Below, piece by piece: positions 9,153 through 17,979 of a stretch of DNA of 64,000 bases (the stretch's first letter is position 1; each line of letters begins with the position of its first letter). The notes below the pieces were generated by a model, which worked only from the letters and a program-made list of their open reading frames with translations, was not told the DNA's origin and did not search any database. Source of the stretch: Cyanidium caldarium (lineage: Eukaryota > Rhodophyta > Bangiophyceae > Cyanidiales > Cyanidiaceae); assembly GCA_026184775.1 (NCBI GenBank), contig JANCYW010000002.1:186001-250000 (forward strand), written 5' to 3'. The position numbers were made by a program, and so were the translations under genes.

Positions 9153-10124
9153 ATGCAGAACGATGACGTCATCTGGTCGCTCATCGGCAACAAGAACTTT
9201 TGTAGTTACAAGGCGGAGACGCGGCGGGAGAACGAGGCCTTCTGTCGCAACCGGTTCAACGTCACCGGGCTGTGCAATCGGCAGTCGTGTCCGCTGGCCA
9301 ACTCGCGCTACGCCACCATCCTCGAGCGAGAGGACGGCGTGCTGTACCTTTATATGAAGACGATTGAGCGGGCGCACACGCCATCGCAGTTGTGGGAGAG
9401 GGTGCGGCTGTCAAATTCGTACGAGCAGGCGCTGGCGCAGGTGTCGAAGCGCCTCAAGTACTGGCCGGCGTTTTTGGTGCACTGCGCCAAGCAGCGGCTC
9501 ACCAAGATGGTGGAATACCTGGAGCGCAAGCGCAAGCTCCGCATGCAGCCGCAGCCGGAGCTGGTGCCGATCAAGAAAAAGACGGAGCGACGGGAGCGGG
9601 TGCGGGAACAGCGGGCGCTGGCATCGGCCCAGTTGGAGCGCTCCATCGAGGGCGAGCTCACGCGGCGTCTGCAGCGCGGTGCCTACGGCGATCTGTACGC
9701 ACAAGGCCAGTTGGATATGGAGCGGGTGCACGAGGCGAACGAGCTGGAGCAACAGGCGGAGGTGCTGGCGAATGGCAAGGCACAGGCGCTGTACGAGGTC
9801 GAGTCCGAGTCGGAGGCGGTATCGGAGTACGAGATGGAGGAGGAGTGGGACGATGAGCTGTCGGCCGATGCCGAAACCGACGACATCGAAGAGGCGCACC
9901 GTGCACATGAAGAGAGTGCGCGTCACTTTGACTTTGATGACGACAACGATATCGAGGACGCGGTGCGCAGCGACGCGGATGAGGATGCGGCCCGAGCGGC
10001 GCTGCAGAGGCGCGCTCGGCATCGGCGGGCCGACCGCAGCGGTGTGCCCGACGGAGCGACCACCCGACGACGACGGGGCCGCAAGGTGGAATGGGAGGTG
10101 GAACACGAACGGGAAAACAACTGA
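9153..10124 (+). CDS. MAK16: MAK16 ribosome biogenesis factor, 323 aa
   Basis: MAK16 is a nucleolar protein needed for 60S subunit assembly, in early pre-60S particles with Rpf1. The N terminus is close to the family consensus: [20 protein letters not shown], then [24 protein letters not shown] with the conserved cysteine set, [11 protein letters not shown], and [15 protein letters not shown]. The middle contains the typical [18 protein letters not shown] helix. The C terminus is acidic ([15 protein letters not shown]) and ends in a basic [14 protein letters not shown] tail. The length is near that of yeast and human MAK16 (about 300). The ATG at 9153 gives the canonical N terminus. The stop is followed closely by the next plus-strand gene. 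Confidence 0.95.
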   Translation: MQNDDVIWSLIGNKNFCSYKAETRRENEAFCRNRFNVTGLCNRQSCPLANSRYATILEREDGVLYLYMKTIERAHTPSQLWERVRLSNSYEQALAQVSKRLKYWPAFLVHCAKQRLTKMVEYLERKRKLRMQPQPELVPIKKKTERRERVREQRALASAQLERSIEGELTRRLQRGAYGDLYAQGQLDMERVHEANELEQQAEVLANGKAQALYEVESESEAVSEYEMEEEWDDELSADAETDDIEEAHRAHEESARHFDFDDDNDIEDAVRSDADEDAARAALQRRARHRRADRSGVPDGATTRRRRGRKVEWEVEHERENN

Positions 10125-10281
10125 GATGAGCATGATGAGGGTGGTAGGAACCGGACGGGGCGGGGCGCAGCATCGTCGAGAATGTCGCGGCTGCCGCGAG
10201 GCGAGTTTTGCGGGGTGCGGCGCCGATTTGAAACGGCGGCGCGTTTCTCCCTCGAGGACACCTGAACGCCGGCGCGCGCTC

Positions 10282-11409
10282 ATGGAGGGACTGAGCACCA
10301 CACTGCAAGAGTGCCTTCATGAGTTTAGTGTGCTGGCCGACGAGGACTTGCTGGTGTCAGAGGGGCGCGGTGTTGGCGGGGGCGGTGGCGCTCGCGCCGG
10401 CTGCACCCGCGGCTTGGCGCGAGATCAAGTGGCCGACGCGCGAGCGCCAGTCACCAGGGCGGTAGAGGGAGGGGGTGTTGGAGGCGTTTCGTCCGAGGCG
10501 CCGGTGGCGCCCTTGCTGGACGAGGCCAAGGCGTTCCTATCCGATCACGACTACCTGCGGCTGACGCTGTCGGACGACAGATTGCAAGAGCACGTCGAGC
10601 AGCTGGTGCAGCGGCTGGTGCGGGCGCTCGAGGCGGCACAGCGGCAAGTGACGGTGTTGGAGGAGGAACGACACCGACGGCCACTGTGCGCTGCGGTCGT
10701 CCCGGCGACTGACGTCGACACGGCCGCGCTCCCGGGTGCTCGACAGACGGAGCTGTTGCGGCTGCAGCTGGACGCGGCCAAGAGACAGGTCAGTGCAGTA
10801 CGACGCGAGTGCGAGCAAGTGCAGCGGCTGTGCGATGAGGTATGCGAGGAAGTGGAGCGGCAGCGGCAGATGCGCCGCGAGCAAGACGTCGAGCTGCGTC
10901 GCGTCAACGGACAGCTGGAGGATTTGTGTGACGAGAGCATCGCGCGGGCCAAGACGCTGCGACACGAATTTGAGCAGGCGCTGGCACAGGAGCGCGAGGC
11001 ATCCGCCTCGTTGGGCAAACAGTTGGAGACGGAGCGCGCGGAGACGCAGCGGCTACGCGAGGAATGTCAGCGCCTGTCGCAAGCGTTGGCTGAGATGCGG
11101 GAGCGCGGCGGGACGATGAGCACCTCGGAAAGGTATGAGGAGCCGGCGTTACGGATCCGCGCCGAAGAGCCGCTGTTGGAGCGTCGATATGAGACGCGGG
11201 CAACGCCGGTGCGCGCTCAGGCCATCGGCACGAAGCGCGCAGAGGAGCCGGCGCTGTCATTTTCGCCGACGCGCTGCAACAACCCCAAGCATCGCGCGCT
11301 GTTCTATCGCCTGCACGAGGTGATGAAGGAGCGCGACTTGTGGATGCAAGAGTCGCGCGCCCTGGCGCGCAGTCTGTCGTTCTTGAAACGCAGTTTTCAT
11401 TACGGGTAA
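10282..11409 (+). CDS. Coiled-coil protein of unknown function, 375 aa
   Basis: Not recognised. After an N-terminal segment starting MEGLSTTLQECLHEF and a glycine-rich linker, residues from about 80 onward form a long, strongly charged coiled coil full of Glu, Arg and Gln heptads (for example VRRECEQVQRLCDEVCEEVE and LETERAETQRLREEC). A short C-terminal block after residue 325 (NNPKHRALFYRLHEVMKERD and LSFLKRSFHYG) looks conserved and may be the functional end. An earlier ATG at 10126 would add 52 Arg/Gly-rich residues, but it lies 1 bp after the MAK16 stop and leaves no leader, so 10282 is preferred. Cytoskeletal, centrosome-like or vesicle-tether roles are all possible. Confidence 0.68.
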   Translation: MEGLSTTLQECLHEFSVLADEDLLVSEGRGVGGGGGARAGCTRGLARDQVADARAPVTRAVEGGGVGGVSSEAPVAPLLDEAKAFLSDHDYLRLTLSDDRLQEHVEQLVQRLVRALEAAQRQVTVLEEERHRRPLCAAVVPATDVDTAALPGARQTELLRLQLDAAKRQVSAVRRECEQVQRLCDEVCEEVERQRQMRREQDVELRRVNGQLEDLCDESIARAKTLRHEFEQALAQEREASASLGKQLETERAETQRLREECQRLSQALAEMRERGGTMSTSERYEEPALRIRAEEPLLERRYETRATPVRAQAIGTKRAEEPALSFSPTRCNNPKHRALFYRLHEVMKERDLWMQESRALARSLSFLKRSFHYG

Positions 11410-11765
11410 CAGCGCGTGAGCAAGTCGCGACGATCCGTACGGCAACCGCGTCGAGCAGCGAGTGTGCATGCGCACCCGTCGATGCCCGTGTGGTGCTCGC
11501 GGCATCCTCTACGTCTGCTCTTCACCGATGCACCCAACTCGTGGCCGGATGACGATTTCCATATTAGCTCTATCTGCAGGGGCGCCAACCAACTCCCCGA
11601 GGATGACGCCAACAGAATACCACCCATTGAAGCTGACGGCAACGAGTCGGGAGCAACGAGCGAGAGCGAGCGCTCGCAGGACAGGCGGCGATACCCTTCC
11701 GCTCGCCCCCCGTAAACACCCGGGGAGACAGGCACACGCTACGCGCTCATTCCGTCCGGTCTCCC
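11410..11765. other. Intergenic between convergent genes, 356 bp
   Basis: Both flanking genes end here, so this region holds their 3' processing signals. Short open frames on both strands are not convincing. No RNA gene or repeat recognised. Confidence 0.4.
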
Positions 11766-12626
11766 TCAAAATGCCCGGCCGCTGCGTCGCCGCCCGCTGT
11801 ACTTGCTGGGCGGTCGCACGGCCTTGCCTTGGCGTGCTTGACGTTGCTTCTTCCGCTCGATGTATTCACGCGTGCTGTGTGTTGCTCCGGCCCGATTCCG
11901 GCACCGTCTCTGCCGCCGCCTTTGAAAATCGATCGCCACGTTCCCCTCCGTATCCTCCTCCAGCGGCTGCAGGCTTCCGTCGCCGGGCTCGGGCGGGCCG
12001 GCGCGCAGCGCCAGGTAAAACTTCTTGGCACGGGTGCTGTGCGGATAGTCCACCAACAGGCCGCCACTGAACCCCGCTACTCGCGCCTGTTCCAGGATCA
12101 TGCCGATCTGCGCCTCGCCGCTCGGATAGAACTGCAGGGCGGCGCGGGCACCCTTGCGCAAACTGGCGTACAGCGTGGTGAAAAACTGACGCAGGCGCCG
12201 TCGAGGCTCATGCTCGGTCCGGTCCGCGTTGCACAGCCATTGCAACGCTGAAACGCTGATGGCGCCGTCAAATACGCCTATGCGAAACGGCAGCCCGGCG
12301 CCCATGTCCAGTTGCACCGCGTCGCCGTCCACGTCGCGCTCCACCGCCACCGTCAGCATAAACTCCGACACGTCCACACCCACCCAGTGGTGGCCGGCGT
12401 CGGTTAGCACGTCGCCACTCAGGCCGGTGCCGCAGCCCACGTCGAGGAACAGCAGCGGTTCGCCGGGCGTGCCCGGCGGGGACACCGGCGACGCCAACTC
12501 CAGCGCTCGCTGCGCGAGTCGCGTCTGCGTCTCCACCAGGTGCGAGTTGGAGAGGTACTTGCGCGCTTCGTCGGCATTGTAGTAGAATTGCGGCGGCGCC
12601 GCATACTCCGGGCGCGTACCGGTCAT
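11766..12626 (-). CDS. BUD23: BUD23/WBSCR22 18S rRNA (guanine-N7) methyltransferase, 286 aa
   Basis: BUD23 methylates a guanine in 18S rRNA with Trm112 as partner and is needed for 40S maturation. The sequence opens RPEYAAPPQFYYNADEARKY, the family's N-terminal signature. It carries SAM motif I near residue 61 (LFLDVGCGTGLSGD) and the following acidic strand (WVGVDVSEFML). Other marks are GAISVSALQWLCNAD, KGARAALQFYP, and GFSGGLLVDYPHSTRAKKFYL. The C-terminal tail is basic with REYIERKKQRQARQGK, matching the family's nucleolar-targeting end. Human BUD23 has 281 residues, so the length fits the ATG at 12626. Confidence 0.95.
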   Translation of the reverse strand: MTGTRPEYAAPPQFYYNADEARKYLSNSHLVETQTRLAQRALELASPVSPPGTPGEPLLFLDVGCGTGLSGDVLTDAGHHWVGVDVSEFMLTVAVERDVDGDAVQLDMGAGLPFRIGVFDGAISVSALQWLCNADRTEHEPRRRLRQFFTTLYASLRKGARAALQFYPSGEAQIGMILEQARVAGFSGGLLVDYPHSTRAKKFYLALRAGPPEPGDGSLQPLEEDTEGNVAIDFQRRRQRRCRNRAGATHSTREYIERKKQRQARQGKAVRPPSKYSGRRRSGRAF

Positions 12627-12881
12627 CAACGTGGAGCGAGAGGCCGCGGGGAGCGAGAGGACGCGCGGAGCCAGAACGGCGTGTGAGGGGACAACTCGAA
12701 TGGAGGCTGCGAGGTACCGCATCGGACGAGAGGACGCGGTGTACCGGCGGTGGGCCAGCACTGAGCATACGCCAAGCAAAATAGGCGTGTGTACGACACG
12801 AGCGCGAAAGCCAAGTAGAGGGGGTGTTGAGGAGCATGTCGCCGAGTCGCCTGGAGACATCCCACCTGCTCCAGCATGCAT

Positions 12882-15167
12882 TCACGCTTCTTCGTCACCC
12901 TCTTCTTCTTCTTCATCGGCTTCGTGTAGCCACTGCAGGAACGGCGCCAGCTGGTCGACACAACGTTGCGCCGGCTCCGCCGCGGTGTGACAGCGCACGG
13001 CGACCGCCTCGGCTCCGCCAGCGTGCCAGGCGACGATGGCGTCCTCGTCGCACACCTCCGTGTCATACAGCAGCTGCACGATGTACGAGAAGAGCGGAAA
13101 CAGCGCAGGGTGCGCGTACACGCACCGATACACGGCATCGAGCACCCGGCGCGGATCCACCAGGCTGGGCACAAAGCGGCGCAACAGCACTGCCCAATCA
13201 CGAAACACCGCTTGCAACACCGTCGGGCCGTCGGCATCCGTTGCCATGCGTCGCTGCGCGTGCGCCAACAGTCCGTAGGTGATACCGTCGACCAGCTCTT
13301 CGATAGCACAGTTGTACACCATGCGCAGGCTGTTCAGTTCGAGGTAGGCGTTTTCGGGTGCGCTCGCCTCCCGAATGGTTTTTTCGACGGTGTCGTCAAT
13401 CTCCGCGTACAGACGCTGCCGACAGGCATCGATGGACGTTGGTGCTGACGGCGGCGCCTCGGCGACACTATCGGCCGCGTCTGACGCGGAGGTGTCGCTG
13501 ACCGATGAAGTGTCACGATCCGATGCCGCCGCCGCCGCCGCCGCCTCTGAGCTGAGCAGCCGGGCAAACGGGTTTTGCCGATTGGACTGCACGTTCAGCT
13601 TGCGCACCACGTACATCCCGTCAGCCGGCGCATCTCGGCTGTGATCCGTGTCCGATTGCAGTTCCGGATCGCTGAACAGCTCCACCGCCGGATACTCGTT
13701 TGCAGGCCGCTCGTCTCGGCGCGACACCACTGGGCGCTCGGTCGATGCCGCCGTCCACCCCTCGTTCTCGCTATCGCACTCGTCGCTGACCTCTCCCGCG
13801 TCACGATAGCTGTTGCGCTGCTCCAGCGCAAAGCCACTGGGCACGGCCGTGCCCTCGGCCACTGCCACACCACGGCCGACCACGCTGCCAGGCCCGACGC
13901 GTGCCCGCTTCATCACACGAGCGCCGTCCGCTACCACCGCGCCGCATACCGTGCAGCCGTTCTCCAACACCACCGCATCTAGCAGGATCGAGTGCTCTAC
14001 TACGACGTCGCTGCCCACATGCACATCGACACCGAGCACCGACTGCACGATGCGCGAGCGACGACCTATCACCGCGCCGGATGCCAGCGCGCAACGCCCC
14101 TCCACCACGGCCTCGGGGTGGATCTGCGCATCGGGGTGATGCGGTGGCGACCACGAGCGTCGCCCCGGATGCAGCATCACCTGCGCGCCGCCCAGCAGAG
14201 GGCGCGTGATGCCTGGCGCCCACTCGTGCAGCAAGTCCCGCGTCACCTGCAGGTACGAGGCGTAGTCGCAGATGTGTGCTCCGTATGCTCCGGTGGCGTC
14301 CAGATCCTCCAAATACACGCGGTTGCCCAGCAGTTCGCTCTCGCCGCTCTCCAGCTTGCCGCGCAGGTAGTCGCGTGTGTGCTCGTAGTCGAAGTTCTCA
14401 CGAAACTCCACCAGCACCTCCGGCGACAGCACGTCGATGTGGCAGTCACGCATGCCGCCCATCCAATCGATGCAGCTGTGTTCTCGAAACAGTTGCGCGT
14501 CGAGGGCAGCGTACTTGTCGGTGCTGGCGCGCTCCCGGTACCGCAACAGCTGTCGAGTGCGCGGATCGACGGCCACCAGCAGGTCATCGCATCGGCCGTC
14601 GGCGGCATGCGCCAGTGTGCCCGCCTTGCAGAAGAGACAGGCGGCCGACCAGTTGTTGTCGCCTTCTCGGCGCTGCCGATGCCGCTGGACGACGTGGCGG
14701 AGGTCGGCGCTGCACAACGACAACGCGTTCATCAGAATAAAGTCGTGCGCCGGTCGCCAGTGCTCCTTCTGATCGAGCTCGCGCAGCGCCTCGCCGCAGC
14801 TGAGCCAGCCGCGATCCGCCCCGACCAACACCTGCGCGCGTAGCTGCGGCGCATAGCGCTGCTGGTACTGCGCCAGCAGCGCCTCCACTTCTTGCGCGTA
14901 GGCGGCACAAGCGCCCACCAACATGATTCGCACCTCTTGCACGCCGCTGCGCGCCAGGGTTTGGAGGCCGTAGGCCAGGATGGGCACGTTAAGGAGTGGC
15001 ACCAGGCACGCAGGCTGATCGCCCGCGCCTAGACCGGGCAACACCTCATGTACGGTCCGGTCGATCAACACCACCGCCAGCAGCTCGTCGGCGGCGGCCT
15101 GCGAGAGCGGCGCCCAGTCGGTCTGGCCAGTGGATGGAGGTTTTCTGGTGGATTGTGACTTGCTCAT
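12882..15167 (-). CDS. EIF2B5: Translation initiation factor eIF2B subunit epsilon, 761 aa
   Basis: This is the catalytic subunit of the guanine-nucleotide exchange factor that recharges eIF2 with GTP. The N-terminal nucleotidyltransferase-like domain begins LLAVVLIDRTVHEVLPG and contains LVPLLNVPILAYGLQTLARSG. A left-handed beta-helix of hexapeptide repeats follows (for example VVEHSILLDAVVLENGCTV). An acidic linker leads to the C-terminal HEAT-like W2 domain (LNSLRMVYNCAIEELVDGI...), which ends in aromatic/acidic boxes (FLQWLHEADEEEEEGD). The length is near yeast Gcd6 (712) and human (721). The ATG at 15167 (MSKSQSTRKPP) opens a short polar N terminus. It is tandem with BUD23. Confidence 0.94.
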   Translation of the reverse strand: MSKSQSTRKPPSTGQTDWAPLSQAAADELLAVVLIDRTVHEVLPGLGAGDQPACLVPLLNVPILAYGLQTLARSGVQEVRIMLVGACAAYAQEVEALLAQYQQRYAPQLRAQVLVGADRGWLSCGEALRELDQKEHWRPAHDFILMNALSLCSADLRHVVQRHRQRREGDNNWSAACLFCKAGTLAHAADGRCDDLLVAVDPRTRQLLRYRERASTDKYAALDAQLFREHSCIDWMGGMRDCHIDVLSPEVLVEFRENFDYEHTRDYLRGKLESGESELLGNRVYLEDLDATGAYGAHICDYASYLQVTRDLLHEWAPGITRPLLGGAQVMLHPGRRSWSPPHHPDAQIHPEAVVEGRCALASGAVIGRRSRIVQSVLGVDVHVGSDVVVEHSILLDAVVLENGCTVCGAVVADGARVMKRARVGPGSVVGRGVAVAEGTAVPSGFALEQRNSYRDAGEVSDECDSENEGWTAASTERPVVSRRDERPANEYPAVELFSDPELQSDTDHSRDAPADGMYVVRKLNVQSNRQNPFARLLSSEAAAAAAASDRDTSSVSDTSASDAADSVAEAPPSAPTSIDACRQRLYAEIDDTVEKTIREASAPENAYLELNSLRMVYNCAIEELVDGITYGLLAHAQRRMATDADGPTVLQAVFRDWAVLLRRFVPSLVDPRRVLDAVYRCVYAHPALFPLFSYIVQLLYDTEVCDEDAIVAWHAGGAEAVAVRCHTAAEPAQRCVDQLAPFLQWLHEADEEEEEGDEEA

Positions 15168-15890
15168 GGCGGGATGTTGAAGCTCTCGAGAGAAGATGGA
15201 ATAAGAATGTCTCCTGGCGACGAGGCTGTGTGACCTACCAAAATTCGCACGGATCACACCCGCGTCGTGGAGTAGGAACAGCGGCGGCGGACAAGAGACG
15301 CGCTCGACGTCGCGTTCGGGTGACGAGCGTCAAGACACTCCAAGGGCGAGGTGAGCGTGCAACTCCGGACAGGCGGGATGAGGTGACCGAACGTTCGTCG
15401 GGCGCAGGGTGGAGGTGGAGGTGGTGCGCGTGCTGCAAGCGATGTAATATGAGGCGCTGACAAGGTCCACTCGGGAGCTGTTGCTCGTTCCCCTCCAGGG
15501 CGGTTGCGACACGGACGCGAGTCTCTGGCAGGGCAACGATCCCCTACCCCGTCGTGCTCTTCGTAGCGCCGTGCACACACCACTGTGGCACTCCCTCCGT
15601 CCTCAACCGGTACGCCTGCAGTGCAGCTGTCTCCCTCGAGCCGTTCGTCACGACGCGTCACGTCTCGCGCCCGCACGGGAGATTTTTCCACGACCGAAGC
15701 GCCCCCGCTCGACCGATCGGTGGCAATCGCGCGCCGCTTCCGCGACACGTGAGGGAGCGAATCGACCGGTGAAATCGGCCGTGCCATTTTACCGTCAACG
15801 CGCGCTTCACCGTCAAGCCCTTTCGCAGCGCAGGAGGCTACACGTAAGCGGGTAGCTTTTGGGTTGAGCGTGCGCACCACTCAGAAATCC
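15168..15890. other. Intergenic, divergent promoter region, 723 bp
   Basis: One of the longest gene-free stretches, between the divergent starts of eIF2B-epsilon and a small hypothetical gene. A 208-codon minus-strand frame spans it, but its translation is a Pro/Arg/Ser mix without ATG support and looks non-coding. I found no tRNA-like fold. An uncharacterised ncRNA cannot be excluded. Confidence 0.4.
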
Positions 15891-16271
15891 ATGTCTCCCG
15901 AGGCGGGAAATGACCCCCAACCTCTGGATATGAGTTCGAGCGGCGCGTCGTCGAGGTATACGGCCCCCAGCGCGCGTGCCGCGGACAGCGTGTTGGGCTT
16001 GGCGCGCTTGGAACGGCTGTTGCTGGAGATGCGCCGGGAACGCTCCTGCCGGGAGGAGCGCGCGGACGATGCGGCGTTGCCGGTGGCGGCAGCAGGGGAT
16101 GACACCGGGGCCGAGACGCCCGCCAAAGCTAGCTCGTTTGTCACCACGGACGACGACGAATTCGAAGGTCTGCACTTGACGGCGTTCACCGGGCAGGCCA
16201 TGTCGCTGAGCAAGTCGGGCGTCCACTGCGACGCGAGCGAGGCGGAAGCCCGCAAACATCCATCCACCTGA
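15891..16271 (+). CDS. Small hypothetical protein, 126 aa
   Basis: Not recognised. The ATG at 15891 gives MSPEAGNDPQPLDM, then a Ser/Ala-rich stretch, a helical LGLARLERLLLEMRRER segment near residues 37-55, and a C-terminal acidic motif DDDEFEGLHLTAFTGQAMSL that looks like a short linear motif. Codon use (GC-ending codons, Glu/Arg/Leu-rich helix) resembles neighbouring genes, which is the main reason for calling it. Minus-strand frames overlap the same bases but have no better support. It would be a mostly disordered adaptor-sized protein. Confidence 0.4.
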   Translation: MSPEAGNDPQPLDMSSSGASSRYTAPSARAADSVLGLARLERLLLEMRRERSCREERADDAALPVAAAGDDTGAETPAKASSFVTTDDDEFEGLHLTAFTGQAMSLSKSGVHCDASEAEARKHPST

Positions 16272-16944
16272 AGAGGCGGGGAGCCAAAGCGGGCGCGCGC
16301 TGCCGTCCGCGTGTATCGACGGTATCGACGTATCCGGCACGCCACACGATACCCGTGTATCCTAGTTGCGGCCGTGGGGAACAGGAGGGTTGGCGTGAAA
16401 ATATGAGGAGAGGAAACCGGTGGCCAGGACCGAGTGCCAACGCCGACCTGCCATTCCATCTCACCAACGCACGCGGCAAGCCAGAAGAGGCAGGGCACCT
16501 CGACGCCTGCCGCGCCCAGCGAGCTGTACCGCATCGCGACCAACTCCCGTGCGTGTAGCCGTTCGCACGGCTTTCCGGCCTGAGCCGAGACCGCACGAAC
16601 CCGTTCCGATAAACACGGCCCTGCCATTGTACCGTAGCAACCGCCTGAAGGACACAGCGGAATGCTGTATCGCCATAAGGGGGACACGCCTGCAGCTTGG
16701 AGGCTGTGGAGCTCTTTCGTCTCCCTCTCCGCTGCTCTACCCGAATCGTTGGTCTCGCGGCACTCCTGCCCTTCCTCTTGCGCCAGTCAGGTCGCGCCAC
16801 ACGCTGACGCGCTCGCGCTTCCGTTTCCTGTGCGCAACACGCCACAACCGTGGTGGGAGACGCTGGTCGCGCCGGAGGAGGCACTTTGGCTGCCGCGCCC
16901 CAGATTTTCTGGTGAGTGCCTGCCTCATCTTTCCGTGAAAGTTC
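16272..16944. other. Intergenic, 673 bp
   Basis: A long spacer upstream of the deoxyhypusine hydroxylase gene. Open frames on both strands are short or look like shadows. A GTGAGT sequence at 16912-16917 resembles a splice donor, but no matching upstream exon was recognised. No RNA fold identified. It may hold the DOHH promoter plus an unrecognised RNA. Confidence 0.4.
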
Positions 16945-17943
16945 ATGCCGCCGATTCACTCCCTTGAGGCGATGCGGCAGCGGCTCTTGTCGCCGCGCAC
17001 ATCGGTGGCCGATCGCATGCGCACCATCTTCGGCCTCAAAGGAGTGGGCACCGACGGCGCGGTGGACATCTTGTGTGAAGCGCTGCTCAACGACGGCGAG
17101 ACGTCCGTGCTGGTCAAGCACGAGCTGGCGTACGTGCTCGGACAGATGCGCAACCACCGCGCCAACGCCACCTTGAAGCGGGTGCTCGGCTCGCGCACCG
17201 AAAACTCCATGGTGAGGCACGAGTGCGCCGAGGCGCTGGGCGCCATCGCCACCGACGACGTGGAGGCGGCGCTGCAGGTGTATGCCGGCGATCTGGCAGA
17301 GGTGCCCGAAGTGCGCGAGACGTGCCAACTGGCACTCGCCCGAGTGCGATGGTTGCGAGCACGTGACCCAAAGTCGTCAGACCGACCGACCGATACGCGC
17401 GGTTCTGGTATCGATCCGGTGTTCCTGTCGGTGGATCCCGCACCGCCGCTGCCCGTCACTCCAGCGTCGCCGGACGTGCAGGCGCTCCGGGCGATGCTGC
17501 TGGATGCGCGGGCGCCGCTCTTCTCCCGCTACCAGGCCATGTTCAGTTTGCGCAACCTGAACACCGACGAGTCGGCGCTGGCGCTGTGCGACGGACTGCT
17601 GCTGGACCGCAGCAGTGCCCTGTTCCGCCACGAGATCGCCTTTATCATGGGACAGACGTGCCGCGAGTGCACCCTGCTGGCCCTGGCCACCGCGCTCAAC
17701 GACCCGCGCGAGCACCCGATGGTGCGACACGAGGCCGCCGAGGCCATCGGGGCCATCGGTACCCCTGCCGCCACCCGACTGCTGCAGCAACGACGGGCCG
17801 ATGCGGAGCGGGTAGTGCGCGAGAGCTGCGAGGTGGCGCTGGATATCGCCGAGCACGTCACCAGCGACGAGACGCATTACGCGGACGTGCTCTGCCCTCT
17901 GAATGCCACCCCCAGCTCCGCGACGGAAGGGCTGCACCTATGA
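16945..17943 (+). CDS. DOHH: Deoxyhypusine hydroxylase, 332 aa
   Basis: DOHH is a di-iron HEAT-repeat enzyme that completes hypusine on eIF5A. Two symmetrical halves are visible. The first carries the metal-binding His-Glu motifs KHELAYVLGQM and RHECAEALGAIA; the second carries RHEIAFIMGQT and RHEAAEAIGAIG. The conserved hinge LSVDPAPPLPV and the end motif RVVRESCEVALDIAEH are also present. Human DOHH has 302 residues, and this one has a slightly longer N terminus and linker. The ATG at 16945 is the first that fits. Its 3' end is 36 bp from the convergent Sec1-like gene. Confidence 0.96.
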   Translation: MPPIHSLEAMRQRLLSPRTSVADRMRTIFGLKGVGTDGAVDILCEALLNDGETSVLVKHELAYVLGQMRNHRANATLKRVLGSRTENSMVRHECAEALGAIATDDVEAALQVYAGDLAEVPEVRETCQLALARVRWLRARDPKSSDRPTDTRGSGIDPVFLSVDPAPPLPVTPASPDVQALRAMLLDARAPLFSRYQAMFSLRNLNTDESALALCDGLLLDRSSALFRHEIAFIMGQTCRECTLLALATALNDPREHPMVRHEAAEAIGAIGTPAATRLLQQRRADAERVVRESCEVALDIAEHVTSDETHYADVLCPLNATPSSATEGLHL

Positions 17944-17979
17944 TATCCCTTTAGGCGACTGCTCCATGGCCGCGATGCA

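Noticed and set aside
9364-10125. Extension of the coiled-coil gene upstream through MAK16
   Set aside because: The frame is open but antiphase to the certain MAK16 gene, with Arg/Cys/Trp-rich shadow translation; the coiled-coil gene most likely starts at 10282.
13992-14843. 283-codon plus-strand frame antisense to eIF2B-epsilon
   Set aside because: Shadow of the conserved nucleotidyltransferase region; His/Val/Gln-rich with no motif.
15254-15880. 208-codon minus-strand frame in a long spacer
   Set aside because: No ATG support, Pro/Arg/Ser-rich composition and no folded-looking segment.
16911-16920. GTGAGT splice-donor-like sequence just upstream of DOHH
   Set aside because: DOHH is complete from its own ATG and no plausible upstream exon was recognised.
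16186-17328. 380-codon minus-strand frame
   Set aside because: It overlaps the certain DOHH gene on the opposite strand and has no recognisable motif.
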